From a virus: a stretch of 33,926 bases of DNA. Shown piece by piece: positions 11,979 through 20,345 of this stretch; position 1 is the stretch's first letter; each line of letters starts with the position of its first letter. The position numbers were made by a program, and so were the translations under genes. Location of the stretch: positions 1-33,926 of the IMG/VR virus record IMGVR_UViG_3300037882_000458; one strand, written 5' to 3'. The notes under the pieces were generated by a model. It was given only the letters and a program-made list of their open reading frames with translations, had not been told where the DNA came from and searched no databases.

Positions 11979-12993
11979 ATCTATGCTCCAAATCTAACAT
12001 TGATATTGATGATATTGATATGATTTTGCCCTTGCTTTTATCTATCGTAATCGTGTGACAACCCTGCCAAGGTTGCTTTTGTGACCATGACGCGTAATCT
12101 GGGATATAACCATATGGGGTAAACGTACCGCCATTGAACACAGATACACCCTCTGCATTGCCAAACTTAGGCTCGTTGTGATACCCCATAACGTGAGTAT
12201 GACCGAAACAACAATCGCGGACGGATTGAACTGCTACGTTTCTGACAACCATTTTACCGCCTACAGCGCGTTGTAATGCGTTCATAGGTACGTGGGTAAA
12301 GTCAACGCCAAATAGATTTAGATATTCCTTGTATTTCGTTATTTTCCATCCATAAGTGTCAAGTATAGCCTCATACATTGACGATGGAATACCCCACATT
12401 TCAGGGTTTTGATTCTCATAGTCCCATACACGTTGCTCATGGTTTCCGAGTGTAACGTATTTAGGGCAATCAATTTTAATGTTATCATGCAGAATCAAAC
12501 GGGCTTTATTAGAATATTCTAAATCTTTTAACAGTCCTTCTTTTAATTTACCGCGCCATGTTTCGTTTTTAACATGAGAGCAAAGGCTTTCAAAATCGTC
12601 AAAATCACCACCATCAACAATCGCGTCAGGCTTCATGTCGTTTATGTAATTGGCTAACCAATAAAAGCGGTCTTGATTTAATTTTGGTTGATTGTGTGCA
12701 TCGGTAAAATAAACAACGCGCTTGATGTTTTCTTTTGATGGTGTTTCGATGTGTTTGGTTCTGTCTGTATATTCTGATTTAGGCGCATTTAATAAACCAC
12801 GTAAATCCATGACCGCATCAACGCCCTGCATTTCATTTGGATTGCTTAATAAATCTCTTGCTTTTAATATTCTGCGGCGCAAGGAATGACGTGACATTCC
12901 AAATTTATTTGCCATTTCCTCGTTAGAAATTCCACGGGTTATTTCTAACACGAATTTTGCAGATTCAATTGATTCAGGCATATCCAATGTCAC
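11971..12993 (-). CDS. HTH-metallophosphoesterase fusion protein
   Basis: 340 residues from GTG 12993 (GGTGG 5 bases upstream, GTGA overlap); ATG 12981 is an alternative. Residues 18-46 are a helix-turn-helix (ITRGISNEEMANKFGMSRHS then LRRRILKARDLL) like those of terminase small subunits or Fis-type activators. From about residue 90 runs a calcineurin-like metallophosphoesterase with all metal motifs: DAH at 98-100, GGDFDD at 128-133, GNHE at 183-186, FTHVP near 232 and GHTH at 264-267. Such enzymes cleave phosphodiesters or nucleotides. DNA or a nucleotide signal is the likely substrate given the HTH, but that is inference. It lies upstream of the endolysin. Confidence 0.82.
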   Translation of the reverse strand: MTLDMPESIESAKFVLEITRGISNEEMANKFGMSRHSLRRRILKARDLLSNPNEMQGVDAVMDLRGLLNAPKSEYTDRTKHIETPSKENIKRVVYFTDAHNQPKLNQDRFYWLANYINDMKPDAIVDGGDFDDFESLCSHVKNETWRGKLKEGLLKDLEYSNKARLILHDNIKIDCPKYVTLGNHEQRVWDYENQNPEMWGIPSSMYEAILDTYGWKITKYKEYLNLFGVDFTHVPMNALQRAVGGKMVVRNVAVQSVRDCCFGHTHVMGYHNEPKFGNAEGVSVFNGGTFTPYGYIPDYASWSQKQPWQGCHTITIDKSKGKIISISSISMLDLEHRYG

Positions 12994-13571
12994 GCAAACC
13001 ACCAAGCTAATCCATCCCCTAGATAGAAGAAAAACCCACCCACATATTCACCGACCTCTGTCGCGTATTTTTCAGGAAAAAACGCCCAGCCTATCATATA
13101 AGATACTGCTAATAATAGACCGCCTATAATGACGGGAACAGCTAATACGGGCGCGTATACTAATAAGGGGATTGCCATGCCAAGGGACATAAACAAGCCC
13201 TTCATTCCCATGCCAAGAGCATCATAAAAATACCGTGGCAACCATTCATAGGTAAACGGGTATATAATACCCTCAAGAGCCTCTAAATCTCGTCCTGCGT
13301 TCGGTTCTTTTGGGCTGTGACCTAAGTCATACCAACCGCCATGCCCTGTTGCCTTCATAGCCAATGTCACGGCAAAACAAAATACTAGCCAGCCAGAATA
13401 TGTCCATAAGTTATCATTGGGAATGATTAGTGCTAATACGATTGTGGGGAATAATGCAAAAGCGATGTTCTTAATTGCTTTAGGCGTTTCAATAAAACCA
13501 CCGCCATGCCAGCGTGATAATAGTGCGCCTAGCGCAGAGAATACAGCCACATACCATAAACGCTTATCCAT
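12990..13571 (-). CDS. Polytopic membrane protein, conserved in phages
   Basis: 193 residues with about four or five membrane segments (near 7-17, 33-50, 58-72, 128-143 and 146-163), an early RWHGGGF motif, and a polar middle with HGGWYDLGHSPKEPNAGRDL. The RWHGGG start recurs in podovirus membrane proteins of unknown function. Being next to lysis genes, it could be an alternative holin or an exclusion protein, but it is large for a holin. GAGG is correctly placed before ATG 13571. Confidence 0.68.
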   Translation of the reverse strand: MDKRLWYVAVFSALGALLSRWHGGGFIETPKAIKNIAFALFPTIVLALIIPNDNLWTYSGWLVFCFAVTLAMKATGHGGWYDLGHSPKEPNAGRDLEALEGIIYPFTYEWLPRYFYDALGMGMKGLFMSLGMAIPLLVYAPVLAVPVIIGGLLLAVSYMIGWAFFPEKYATEVGEYVGGFFFYLGDGLAWWFA

Positions 13572-13803
13572 GCCGAACCTCGCTTAAAAACTGATATAAT
13601 GGCCTATCTGCCTTTTTCTGGTTGCAATCATAACACGATGCAACCAAGTTGTATATATTAGAATTACCGCCTCGTGATTTTGGTACTACATGGTCTTTTG
13701 TGGCGGTATGTCTATGACCTATTTCCAGAGTCATTTTCGTATCACAATATGCGCAAAACCCCGACTGATTGTTAAACAATTCTGTCAGGCGTTTATCGCG
13801 CAT
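13564..13803 (-). CDS. HNH endonuclease
   Basis: 79 residues: Cys17 and Cys20 (CAYC), the catalytic DHVVPKSRGG with Asp37-His38, Asn49/Asn52, and Cys57/Cys60 (CYDCNQKK) completing the zinc-bound HNH fold. Complete though short, and a good AGGAG site precedes the ATG. It may be a packaging-associated nicking nuclease or a free-standing homing nuclease; no terminase is in the window to decide. Its stop overlaps the next gene start. Confidence 0.88.
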   Translation of the reverse strand: MRDKRLTELFNNQSGFCAYCDTKMTLEIGHRHTATKDHVVPKSRGGNSNIYNLVASCYDCNQKKADRPLYQFLSEVRHG

Positions 13804-13811
13804 TGATACTC

Positions 13812-14045
13812 CTATTGATGATGGATTAAAGCCGATAACGCAGATTTTACAGATACACCCAAGCCAACTAACATTGTGCCGATTGTTGCCGATGCTACGA
13901 CTAAGCCATTACGCCATGATTCAAGTGTTCCCACGCGCTCATCAATTATGGTTATCTTTTCATTAGTCGCGTCCGTGGTTTTTTTAATATGCTCTAAATC
14001 TGATTTGAGTGAGCCTAATAAAAAATGCAAATCATCGTCTTTCAT
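13812..14045 (-). CDS. XhlA/haemolysin-like holin-associated protein
   Basis: 77 residues: a charged N-terminal coiled-coil region (LLGSLKSDLEHIKKTTDATN...IDERVGTLESWR) and one C-terminal membrane segment (about 49-72, GLVVASATIGTMLVGLGVSV). The R-x-x-x-LE-x-W-R then membrane order is typical of XhlA-like phage proteins that work with a holin in lysis. It starts 0 bases after the tailspike stop (TAAATG). With the 52-residue protein at 10615 the phage may have two holin components. Confidence 0.68.
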   Translation of the reverse strand: MKDDDLHFLLGSLKSDLEHIKKTTDATNEKITIIDERVGTLESWRNGLVVASATIGTMLVGLGVSVKSALSALIHHQ

Positions 14046-15191
14046 TTATTTACACCCGTAGAAATTATCTGCAATTGCGTTGACACCCCCACCGATAATC
14101 GCGCCATTCGTGCCTACAAATGTATTGTCACGGATAACGCAATTCTTAACGGCTGGAGCCATTGAGATTTCACGGTTTGAATTAACACGGCTTAATTGTT
14201 TTGCAAAGTGGTTGCCCGTGATTTTCACCGCTTCCGTATCGCCATAAAGAGCAATATCCGCAATGGATTGACCATCGAATTTATTGCCAGAAATTAAACC
14301 GTTTGGTGATTTACCTACGGGTGGGTTAATATAAATACCAATGTTATTATTAACAATCGTGTTCCCTGTAATGTTAAATGTATGAGAACCGTCTAATATA
14401 ATGCCGTGACGTGATGGGGCAAAGGCGGGGTTTGAAGAAATAAACCCGTTTGTAATCCCAATGTCTTGTGTGTTTTTAAAGCGCATCGCAGACGTACCGC
14501 CAAAACCTAGGTCACATCCTGATTTACTAATATAAACCGCTTGATACCCTTCGATATTAATAGCGTTTGATGCGCAGGTTACAGCGTGGCATGAATCAAT
14601 CGTAATGCCGTTTGAAAATGCGTCTGCGCTTGCGTCTTGTGCAAATACAAATGTACTATCAAAGCTCATTAGGTTATTCATATAAAAGAATGATGAACCG
14701 CGATACATAAGATGCGAGTATGTATTGCCGTAGTAGAAGTTTTTGCTAAAATGAGATTGACCTGTCCACTTGGTTTCAATTGCGGCTTCAAAGCCATAAA
14801 ACGTGCAATTGCTTGCGTTTAATTGGTTATCGGATAGTTGGTCACTAAAACCATATGAGCGAATACCGCGAGTGCCTACGCCCTTTAACGTGCCTTTGTT
14901 TACCAAAGATAGGCGGTTAAAATCAAAGATGGACGCAACTTGATTATTAGCGCGTGAGTAATCAAATACCGCGCCTGTGCCGTAGTATTCAATAAACGTG
15001 GTGCGGAATCCGTCACCGTCAAATGTGATGAAACGGTTTTGAGGCAATGAGATTGTTGAGGTGATTTTATATTTGCCCGATGGGACATATATTTTATCAG
15101 TCGCAACAATTCCTGATAGCGCATTTACAAATGCGTTTGTGTCATCATTAACGCCATCACCGATTGCGCCTAAGTCTTTTACGTTTATCAT
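14046..15191 (-). CDS. Tailspike/tail fibre with pectate-lyase-type beta-helix
   Basis: 381 residues. The start INVKDLGAIGDGVNDDTNAF is the signature of Pectate_lyase_3/glycosyl hydrolase 28-type tailspikes, followed by YVPSGKYKI and many short, Asn/Gly-rich beta-strand turns (for example GNTIVNNNIGIYIN, ITGNHF, IRDNTF) of a right-handed beta-helix to the end. Such trimeric spikes bind and often cut the host surface polysaccharide. No chaperone-like C-terminus is seen. It is the last large gene of the late virion operon. Confidence 0.86.
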   Translation of the reverse strand: MINVKDLGAIGDGVNDDTNAFVNALSGIVATDKIYVPSGKYKITSTISLPQNRFITFDGDGFRTTFIEYYGTGAVFDYSRANNQVASIFDFNRLSLVNKGTLKGVGTRGIRSYGFSDQLSDNQLNASNCTFYGFEAAIETKWTGQSHFSKNFYYGNTYSHLMYRGSSFFYMNNLMSFDSTFVFAQDASADAFSNGITIDSCHAVTCASNAINIEGYQAVYISKSGCDLGFGGTSAMRFKNTQDIGITNGFISSNPAFAPSRHGIILDGSHTFNITGNTIVNNNIGIYINPPVGKSPNGLISGNKFDGQSIADIALYGDTEAVKITGNHFAKQLSRVNSNREISMAPAVKNCVIRDNTFVGTNGAIIGGGVNAIADNFYGCK

Positions 15192-15201
15192 TTTAATCCC
15201 C

Positions 15202-16521
15202 TTAAAGTGTTCGTCTGAATTGAAATCTTGTGTTTGATGGAACTGTATTAACCGCGCCGCCAGTTACTTGAGCGCAGAAAATTTCATAATAATCGGTTGC
15301 GTTAAATGAATCTTCTAAAATAATATCAATAGATGGGTTACCAGTAATCGCTGGCATTGTATATCTATTTTCAGTAAAGTTTGCACCGTTTTTATAAACA
15401 TAAATAACGTATGTCGATGCTGTAGATGTACTAAATGATACGCGACCAGTGAATACACCACGACCTATAAACGCAGGTGTTATGCGTGAATTGTTTGTTG
15501 TTGTGTCGTGATACGCGCCATCATCCCAAACTTCTGAACTCGCGCCAAATGTTAATGCTGTTGGCGTGTTATTGAGAATAGATTGCGCTGATTGTTGAAT
15601 GAGTGAGCAACCAGAGTTAGGTGTGTTTATTGATTTAACCGACCAATTTGAACCATCACATTGAATCGTTACAGAGTCATTTTGCAATCTTAACGCAATT
15701 GTCGTAGCACCATCAATTGTTTCGGATGAGTTCGCGTCAATCGTAACTGCGTTTTTAGTTGAATCTGTTTTCTTAATTGTTAATTGGCGACCACTTGCAG
15801 TTGAGGCGGCTGGTAATGTTACAGTAAATACCCCTGAAGTCGCATTACAAGGAATAAAATCATCATCAACAGTGGCTGTGTAGTTAGCTGTTTTTGAGCC
15901 TGTTACATTTACAGGCGCAACTGCGCCAGTCGCTAATTTAGGGCGCGTCACGTTTGCATCGGCAATTTTTGCCGTTGTCACCGAATTATTATCAATTGTA
16001 AATGTTGCACCGCCACCAGATACCGTAATGTCGCCTTTGTCGCCGTCTGCAACAAGCGCAGCGGCAGCAACGGCGCTAGCCTCAGCTGAAATAGCCGCAT
16101 TTTCCGCATCAGTAACAGCGTCAGTAATCTGAGTTAAATAATCTTGGTCAATAAGACCAATATCCTCAAAAGCTAATGCAGTAGTTCCAATAATAATAGG
16201 ATTAGCCGTAGATACTTTTAATAATTTTCCGCCATTAACAGTGCCCAAATTAACAGGAATGAGAGTTCCTTGAACAATGTCACGCGCGCCATCAAAATCT
16301 TTATCTCTTGACCATGATCCTGTTTTAACCTGATAAATACCGCGAGTTGTAGCATCAGTTTGTAATGGAAGCAACACACGATCACCAGCTACAACCGCCA
16401 CACCATCAATTGTTTGCTCTCCAGAAAGAGTAATGTTAGCGGTCGCGCATACTTTAACAGGCGCCTTTACAGCAACGCTTGTTGATATACCATCTATTCG
16501 ATCTGTAATAGTTCCTGACAT
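15202..16521 (-). CDS. Tail fibre protein
   Basis: 439 residues. Residues 4-120 (TDRIDGISTSVAVKAPVKVC, TIDGVAVVAGDRVLLPLQTD, DFDGARDIVQGTLIPVN) are a conserved N-terminal fibre domain seen in many phages and prophages, then an Ala-rich linker (AENAAISAEASAVAAAALVA) probably coiled. A beta-rich shaft with KTANYTATVDDDFIPCNATS and ITIKKTDSTKNAVTIDA-like repeats follows, with a distal head from about 300. Receptor binding is likely at that end. It lies 10 bases upstream of the tailspike. Confidence 0.85.
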   Translation of the reverse strand: MSGTITDRIDGISTSVAVKAPVKVCATANITLSGEQTIDGVAVVAGDRVLLPLQTDATTRGIYQVKTGSWSRDKDFDGARDIVQGTLIPVNLGTVNGGKLLKVSTANPIIIGTTALAFEDIGLIDQDYLTQITDAVTDAENAAISAEASAVAAAALVADGDKGDITVSGGGATFTIDNNSVTTAKIADANVTRPKLATGAVAPVNVTGSKTANYTATVDDDFIPCNATSGVFTVTLPAASTASGRQLTIKKTDSTKNAVTIDANSSETIDGATTIALRLQNDSVTIQCDGSNWSVKSINTPNSGCSLIQQSAQSILNNTPTALTFGASSEVWDDGAYHDTTTNNSRITPAFIGRGVFTGRVSFSTSTASTYVIYVYKNGANFTENRYTMPAITGNPSIDIILEDSFNATDYYEIFCAQVTGGAVNTVPSNTRFQFRRTL

Positions 16522-16561
16522 TGTTAAATCCTACTATAAGTTGTTGTCCCAATAAAGAAAA

Positions 16562-16687
16562 TTATCTACGCCTTGGTCTAATAACTGGTCTAAATGAGGC
16601 GGCATTAAATTCAACTGACAAATTTCCACTTATTGCGGAAAATGATTTTGAGCCAAAGTGATTTGCCTTAAAATAATCAAGCCCCAT
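16562..16687 (-). CDS. Small basic protein among the tail genes
   Basis: 41 residues, MGLDYFKANHFGSKSFSAIS ... ending RPVIRPRRR. The ATG overlaps the preceding stop, as for true genes here. The FGSKSFSA core and very basic end suggest a small structural or assembly factor, but no family is recognised. The 40 bases to the next gene hold only the leader of the fibre gene. Confidence 0.5.
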   Translation of the reverse strand: MGLDYFKANHFGSKSFSAISGNLSVEFNAASFRPVIRPRRR

Positions 16688-17516
16688 CAATCGTCACCGA
16701 TGTTCTATTTCCATTGGAATCAACTGTCGATACAACCCTGTCTTTAGTGTCATTTATATCGCGGAATGTTTCAACGCCAGTGCCGCCGCCAGATACTTTG
16801 CCAGCCAATACAGCCGTTACAATTCTCATCATATCCGCCGCTGTGTAAGTTCCTTCTAATGTTTCATTCCACGGGTTAGACGCTGACCCTGCATCGTTTA
16901 GTTTCTCTCCCATTGTACCAGTTGTATTATTAGATGATGCAATAGCCGACCATACGGCGGTTGCAATTTGATCTGCTGTCAACTCTGTTGAAATTGGCAC
17001 TGCAATCATATTGCCAACAGCATAAGTGTCACCTTGTGATGTAAATAGTATATTTGAAATTCCCGTCATATCCGCATTGCCGCGCATGACACCCGATGTT
17101 GTAAACGTAATAGAAGTTGCACCAACCATATTAATCGGTGCAACAGCATTACCATTGGCAGTAAATGTAATTGTGGCATTACCCACGGCAGATGCTACAG
17201 CCTGACCGCTTCCATTTGTGGTAAATGTAATGGATGTTGTGCCAATAGCATTTAAACCCTGCGCACCATTGCCATTAGCGGTAAATGTGATAATCGCGTT
17301 ATTACGAGATGATATTGCGCCAGCTTTATAAGGCATAACCCAAGCAACAGGGTGTAATGCACCGCTTGGAATTGATGCAAGTTTACTTGATATTCCCTCG
17401 CCTATAGATTGATTCATTCTATCGCCGCGCGTCCATTGTGTTCGCGGTTGCGCGTTCACTCCGCCAAAATAGCGAAGCGGTAAAGTCGATAGATTGATAC
17501 CAACCCGTTTAAGCAT
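16677..17516 (-). CDS. Tail-region structural protein with 20-residue repeats
   Basis: 279 residues from ATG 17516 (TAATG overlap); an in-frame TTG at 17525 is unlikely. After an N-terminal part (MLKRVGINLSTLPLRYFGG) come five tandem 20-residue units whose I/L-T-F-T cores start at 76, 96, 116, 136 and 156, joined by NGxG turns, which predicts a regular beta-stack or solenoid. Residues 180-279 (TADQIATAVWSAIAS, then TAADMMRIVTAVLAGKVSGG and ETFRDINDTKDRVV) resemble a C-terminal segment common in phage minor tail proteins. Probably a fibre or adaptor; exact role unknown. Confidence 0.72.
   Translation of the reverse strand: MLKRVGINLSTLPLRYFGGVNAQPRTQWTRGDRMNQSIGEGISSKLASIPSGALHPVAWVMPYKAGAISSRNNAIITFTANGNGAQGLNAIGTTSITFTTNGSGQAVASAVGNATITFTANGNAVAPINMVGATSITFTTSGVMRGNADMTGISNILFTSQGDTYAVGNMIAVPISTELTADQIATAVWSAIASSNNTTGTMGEKLNDAGSASNPWNETLEGTYTAADMMRIVTAVLAGKVSGGGTGVETFRDINDTKDRVVSTVDSNGNRTSVTIDGA
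17004..17303 (-). repeat. Five in-frame 60-bp repeats
   Basis: The region encoding residues 72-171 of the structural protein consists of five diverged 60-bp units, each containing a plus-strand GTAAATGT-like string or close variant (ATTTAC-type TFT codons on the minus strand). Period is exact, without insertions. Confidence 0.75.
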
Positions 17517-18394
17517 TATCCCCAACCAAAGTCTGTTGACATGTAAAAGTTAGTTGAAGCACCAGTTGCCGCCCCTGCCATATACAACCAAACTAAACAC
17601 GCGCCATCTTTTACTTGCGGCAATGATGGAAGTTGATTTAATAAATCACGTTCTGCCGCGACTGATGCTGTAGTAAGTGGCAATGTCAAAAGGGGTCTTG
17701 CAAGGCATAGCGCACCAGTCCCAGTATTAGCCGCAGAAAAAGTTACAGTTGCTACGTTTTGAACGCCAGTATCACCATTTGCAAGCGGTAAAAACGGACC
17801 ATAGTTGTTTGCCGCAGTACCAGAATGTCCGATATGACCCGCCACAGTAGAAGCTGTCATTGCCACAGTCACGGGTAATGTATTTCCTGCCGTACCGCCT
17901 GTATCGGTGTATGATACGGCAATGTTTTGCGCCGTTGCACCATTGACCGCCGTTTGCACCCAAAATAATCGGCAACCAGCGCCATTCGTATAGCGAAGTG
18001 TAGGCGTGCCAGTTAAAGTTTGTGGTGATGTTGTATTGTTTGAAATAGTAGGCCAGTAACCCTGTAAATCAACTAACATAAGTTGCGCTGGAACGCCAGT
18101 TGCAACTGCCGTTAAGGCTGATACGTTTAAAATATGTTTTGTATCGGGTGATACATCCCCACCATGAGGGATGCCGAAAATTTGAGTCCCATTACCAGTT
18201 GACTCGTTACATGAACGCCATGCTAACGCTGTTCCAGCCCATGCGTTTGCAACAGGTGTTCCGTTTAAAGACCCCATGTCGTACCATCGACCAGCCGTAT
18301 AAGCCGCCGCGCCCGTAATTTTGTTTACATCGGCGCGTAAAAATTTACCACCTGTAATTTCGGACACTAAATCGTCCATTGATGAAAAGCCCAT
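17516..18394 (-). CDS. Tail/fibre-region structural protein (paralogue A)
   Basis: 292 residues, MGFSSMDDLVSEITGGKFLR. The Gly/Thr-rich beta composition and small side chains are typical of virion surface proteins. The body (from LMLVDLQGYWP through YGPFLPLANG and VKDGACLVW) lines up with the next upstream gene, so both derive from one ancestor. No enzyme motif. Likely a head-to-fibre, decoration or baseplate component; function not recognised. Confidence 0.75.
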   Translation of the reverse strand: MGFSSMDDLVSEITGGKFLRADVNKITGAAAYTAGRWYDMGSLNGTPVANAWAGTALAWRSCNESTGNGTQIFGIPHGGDVSPDTKHILNVSALTAVATGVPAQLMLVDLQGYWPTISNNTTSPQTLTGTPTLRYTNGAGCRLFWVQTAVNGATAQNIAVSYTDTGGTAGNTLPVTVAMTASTVAGHIGHSGTAANNYGPFLPLANGDTGVQNVATVTFSAANTGTGALCLARPLLTLPLTTASVAAERDLLNQLPSLPQVKDGACLVWLYMAGAATGASTNFYMSTDFGWG

Positions 18395-18403
18395 TTTAAA
18401 CTC

Positions 18404-19246
18404 CTATATGTTTATAAATTCAATTAAACCGTTTAAAGGCAATGGTGGACTTGAGCCGCCTTGCATCATTATAAAATTAAGAAATGCACCATCTTGTATT
18501 TGTGGGGCTTTTGCTTTTTGTTTTATAAATTGTATCTCACAAGGAACGCCGACCTCAAACATTTGTATTTCAGCAAGCGGTTTACAAATAACAAACGCCG
18601 CAAATCCACCTGCCGTATTTAGCATTTGCACACTATCAAGTTTTTTAATTCCATTAATAATTGGCAAAAATGGAGCGCGAGCATTATTAGATATAACAGC
18701 ACCAGATGATGAGCATAAGCCACCAGTAACAGATGATTGAACCAAGGTTGTTGTTATGACTCTTGATGCGTTACTTACATCCGTGTAGGTAATAACACAG
18801 GAAGCACTACCTGACATTGGTGTCGTCACAACAGCAAACATTTGCAAACCTACCCCATCAGAATATCGAGGCAATGATTCGGTATTATCCATTTCTTGCA
18901 AATCTGTACTATCCAAATCAATAAGGGGATAAGCCATTACGTAATCGTTTAAAATGAAAAAATTGGGCGCACCGTTTGCTGTACCAGTTTGCAACATAAG
19001 TTTGTGTAAGTATTTTTCAGAGCCAAAATGCCCTGTGTAAATGCTGTCATTTTTTTGACCAATTAAAGGAGTTGCCGTTGCTTGTGAACCCACATAGGCA
19101 TTAAATTTAGGTATCCCCGCCCCCATAGATAAATCTGACCAAGCCAAAGAGCCAGCGTTGGGCAGGCTTGATTTTTGAATAGGTTGATAAAAAAACGAAC
19201 CAGTATCGGTAAATGATTGAGCGTATGAACTAAGATTGCGTATCAT
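18404..19246 (-). CDS. Tail/fibre-region structural protein (paralogue B)
   Basis: 280 residues from ATG 19246 (GGGGG upstream; the TTG 19252 start is too close to it). It shares with its downstream neighbour the order LIDLD..., LPRYSDGVGLQMF, ITYTDVSN, RAPFLPIING, and IQDGAFLNF near the end, at roughly equal spacing but low identity, so they are diverged tandem duplicates. The N-terminal 60 residues differ. Structural by context; no named family. Confidence 0.75.
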   Translation of the reverse strand: MIRNLSSYAQSFTDTGSFFYQPIQKSSLPNAGSLAWSDLSMGAGIPKFNAYVGSQATATPLIGQKNDSIYTGHFGSEKYLHKLMLQTGTANGAPNFFILNDYVMAYPLIDLDSTDLQEMDNTESLPRYSDGVGLQMFAVVTTPMSGSASCVITYTDVSNASRVITTTLVQSSVTGGLCSSSGAVISNNARAPFLPIINGIKKLDSVQMLNTAGGFAAFVICKPLAEIQMFEVGVPCEIQFIKQKAKAPQIQDGAFLNFIMMQGGSSPPLPLNGLIEFINI

Positions 19247-19349
19247 CTTCAACCCCCACCACTTGCCCGTCAGGATGTTCTGGACATTCTACCAATGCGC
19301 CCTCAACCATTTCTAATTCTCTAAAACAATGGGCGCACACGTATTTCAT
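19230..19349 (-). CDS. Small zinc-finger-like protein
   Basis: 39 residues (MKYVCAHCFRELEMVEGALV, then ECPEHPDGQ). CAHC and CPEH form a plausible zinc site. The ATG overlaps the preceding stop as TAATG and its end overlaps the next gene by 17 bases. Too short for standard gene finders. Many tail modules carry such small Cys-rich proteins of unknown role. Confidence 0.6.
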   Translation of the reverse strand: MKYVCAHCFRELEMVEGALVECPEHPDGQVVGVEDDTQS

Positions 19350-19756
19350 TAGTCAACCGTTGCTGTTAAAGCCCCTGCTGCAAATTGTGGCTGAATACCA
19401 GTTGATGTTGGTAGTGGTGATGATAGTGCGCCACGTAAGATAATCTGACCTGCGCCTGATGCGGTTGTAACGATAGAAAAGTGCGTTACATCAGAACCAG
19501 CAGATGATGATTGTGGAAATTGAACAAGTGCTGCGTTCTCAACTTGGTTTCCAGTAACCGTAAAACCAGTTGTACGTGATACCGCTACACGAGCATAAGA
19601 GCCGTAGGCTGCCTCACTTGTTGTAGCCGTTCCAGTTTCTGATGGGTCTGCCGTGTGCAATGCTACCCAAAAATTAGCGTTACCAACCCAAGATGGGTTT
19701 GCACTATCAAAGATGAAATTTAAAATTTCTGTTTCTGTTGTATTGCCTAAGCTCAT
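19349..19756 (-). CDS. Phage tail-fibre-region structural protein
   Basis: 135 residues. TETEILNFIFDS, FWVALHTADPSETGT and EAAYGSYARVAVSRT match a widespread small beta-sandwich virion protein family (a Y/W-ALHT-x-DP start, then YAR-x-AV) found beside tail fibres. The C-terminus is a regular beta region ending QPQFAAGALTATVD. Exact place in the virion unknown. Confidence 0.8.
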   Translation of the reverse strand: MSLGNTTETEILNFIFDSANPSWVGNANFWVALHTADPSETGTATTSEAAYGSYARVAVSRTTGFTVTGNQVENAALVQFPQSSSAGSDVTHFSIVTTASGAGQIILRGALSSPLPTSTGIQPQFAAGALTATVD

Positions 19757-19811
19757 TTTAGGAATCCTTTATATTATGCGTTTTTACTGATAAAATCCTT
19801 TAAAGTACAAA

Positions 19812-20336
19812 TCACTTTCCAACACCAATAATAGCCAACAAATCAGCCTTAACTTTATCTAAGCGCTCTTGCTCGTCGGCAAGTTCTTTTTTAACACGCT
19901 CGTTCTCTGAACGTAAACGTAAAACCTCTTTATATTCAGCTTCCTTGTTTGCAATAACAGAGTCAATCTCAGCTAGCTTTGATTGAGATTTCGCGTAATC
20001 TTTATCGGCCTTTTCTTTTGCTGATACTTTAATTTTTTCAGCCTCGTCATTTGCCTTAGATAGAATACTATCATATTCCTCACGAGCAGCAGAAAGGATG
20101 CCTTTAGCGTCATCTTTTGCTTCTTTCAATTTACCTTTAGCAGATAAGATTGAGTTGTTTAATGTAGAAATTTCATCATTAAGAGATGATAATTCAACTT
20201 CTTTTTCTTTAATAGACTGTAATAATGATTCAAGAATAACAAGCGTTTCTCCAGCATTAGCGTAAAGCCTAAAGCTATTTTCACCAAGCGTTACAAGTTT
20301 CTTTAATTCAACCAATGAGGATTCGTCTAATACCAT
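19812..20336 (-). CDS. Long coiled-coil protein in the tail module
   Basis: 174 residues; nearly everything from 30 to 165 is a continuous charged helix with heptad-like Leu/Ile spacing (IKEKEVELSSLNDEISTLNN, AKEKADKDYAKSQSKLAEID), like ATP synthase b subunits or tape-like linkers. No signal peptide. AAGGTGAT precedes the ATG. It may be a trimeric/dimeric stalk joining fibres to the tail or an assembly chaperone; inferred from position only. Confidence 0.7.
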   Translation of the reverse strand: MVLDESSLVELKKLVTLGENSFRLYANAGETLVILESLLQSIKEKEVELSSLNDEISTLNNSILSAKGKLKEAKDDAKGILSAAREEYDSILSKANDEAEKIKVSAKEKADKDYAKSQSKLAEIDSVIANKEAEYKEVLRLRSENERVKKELADEQERLDKVKADLLAIIGVGK

Positions 20337-20345
20337 AATATCACC

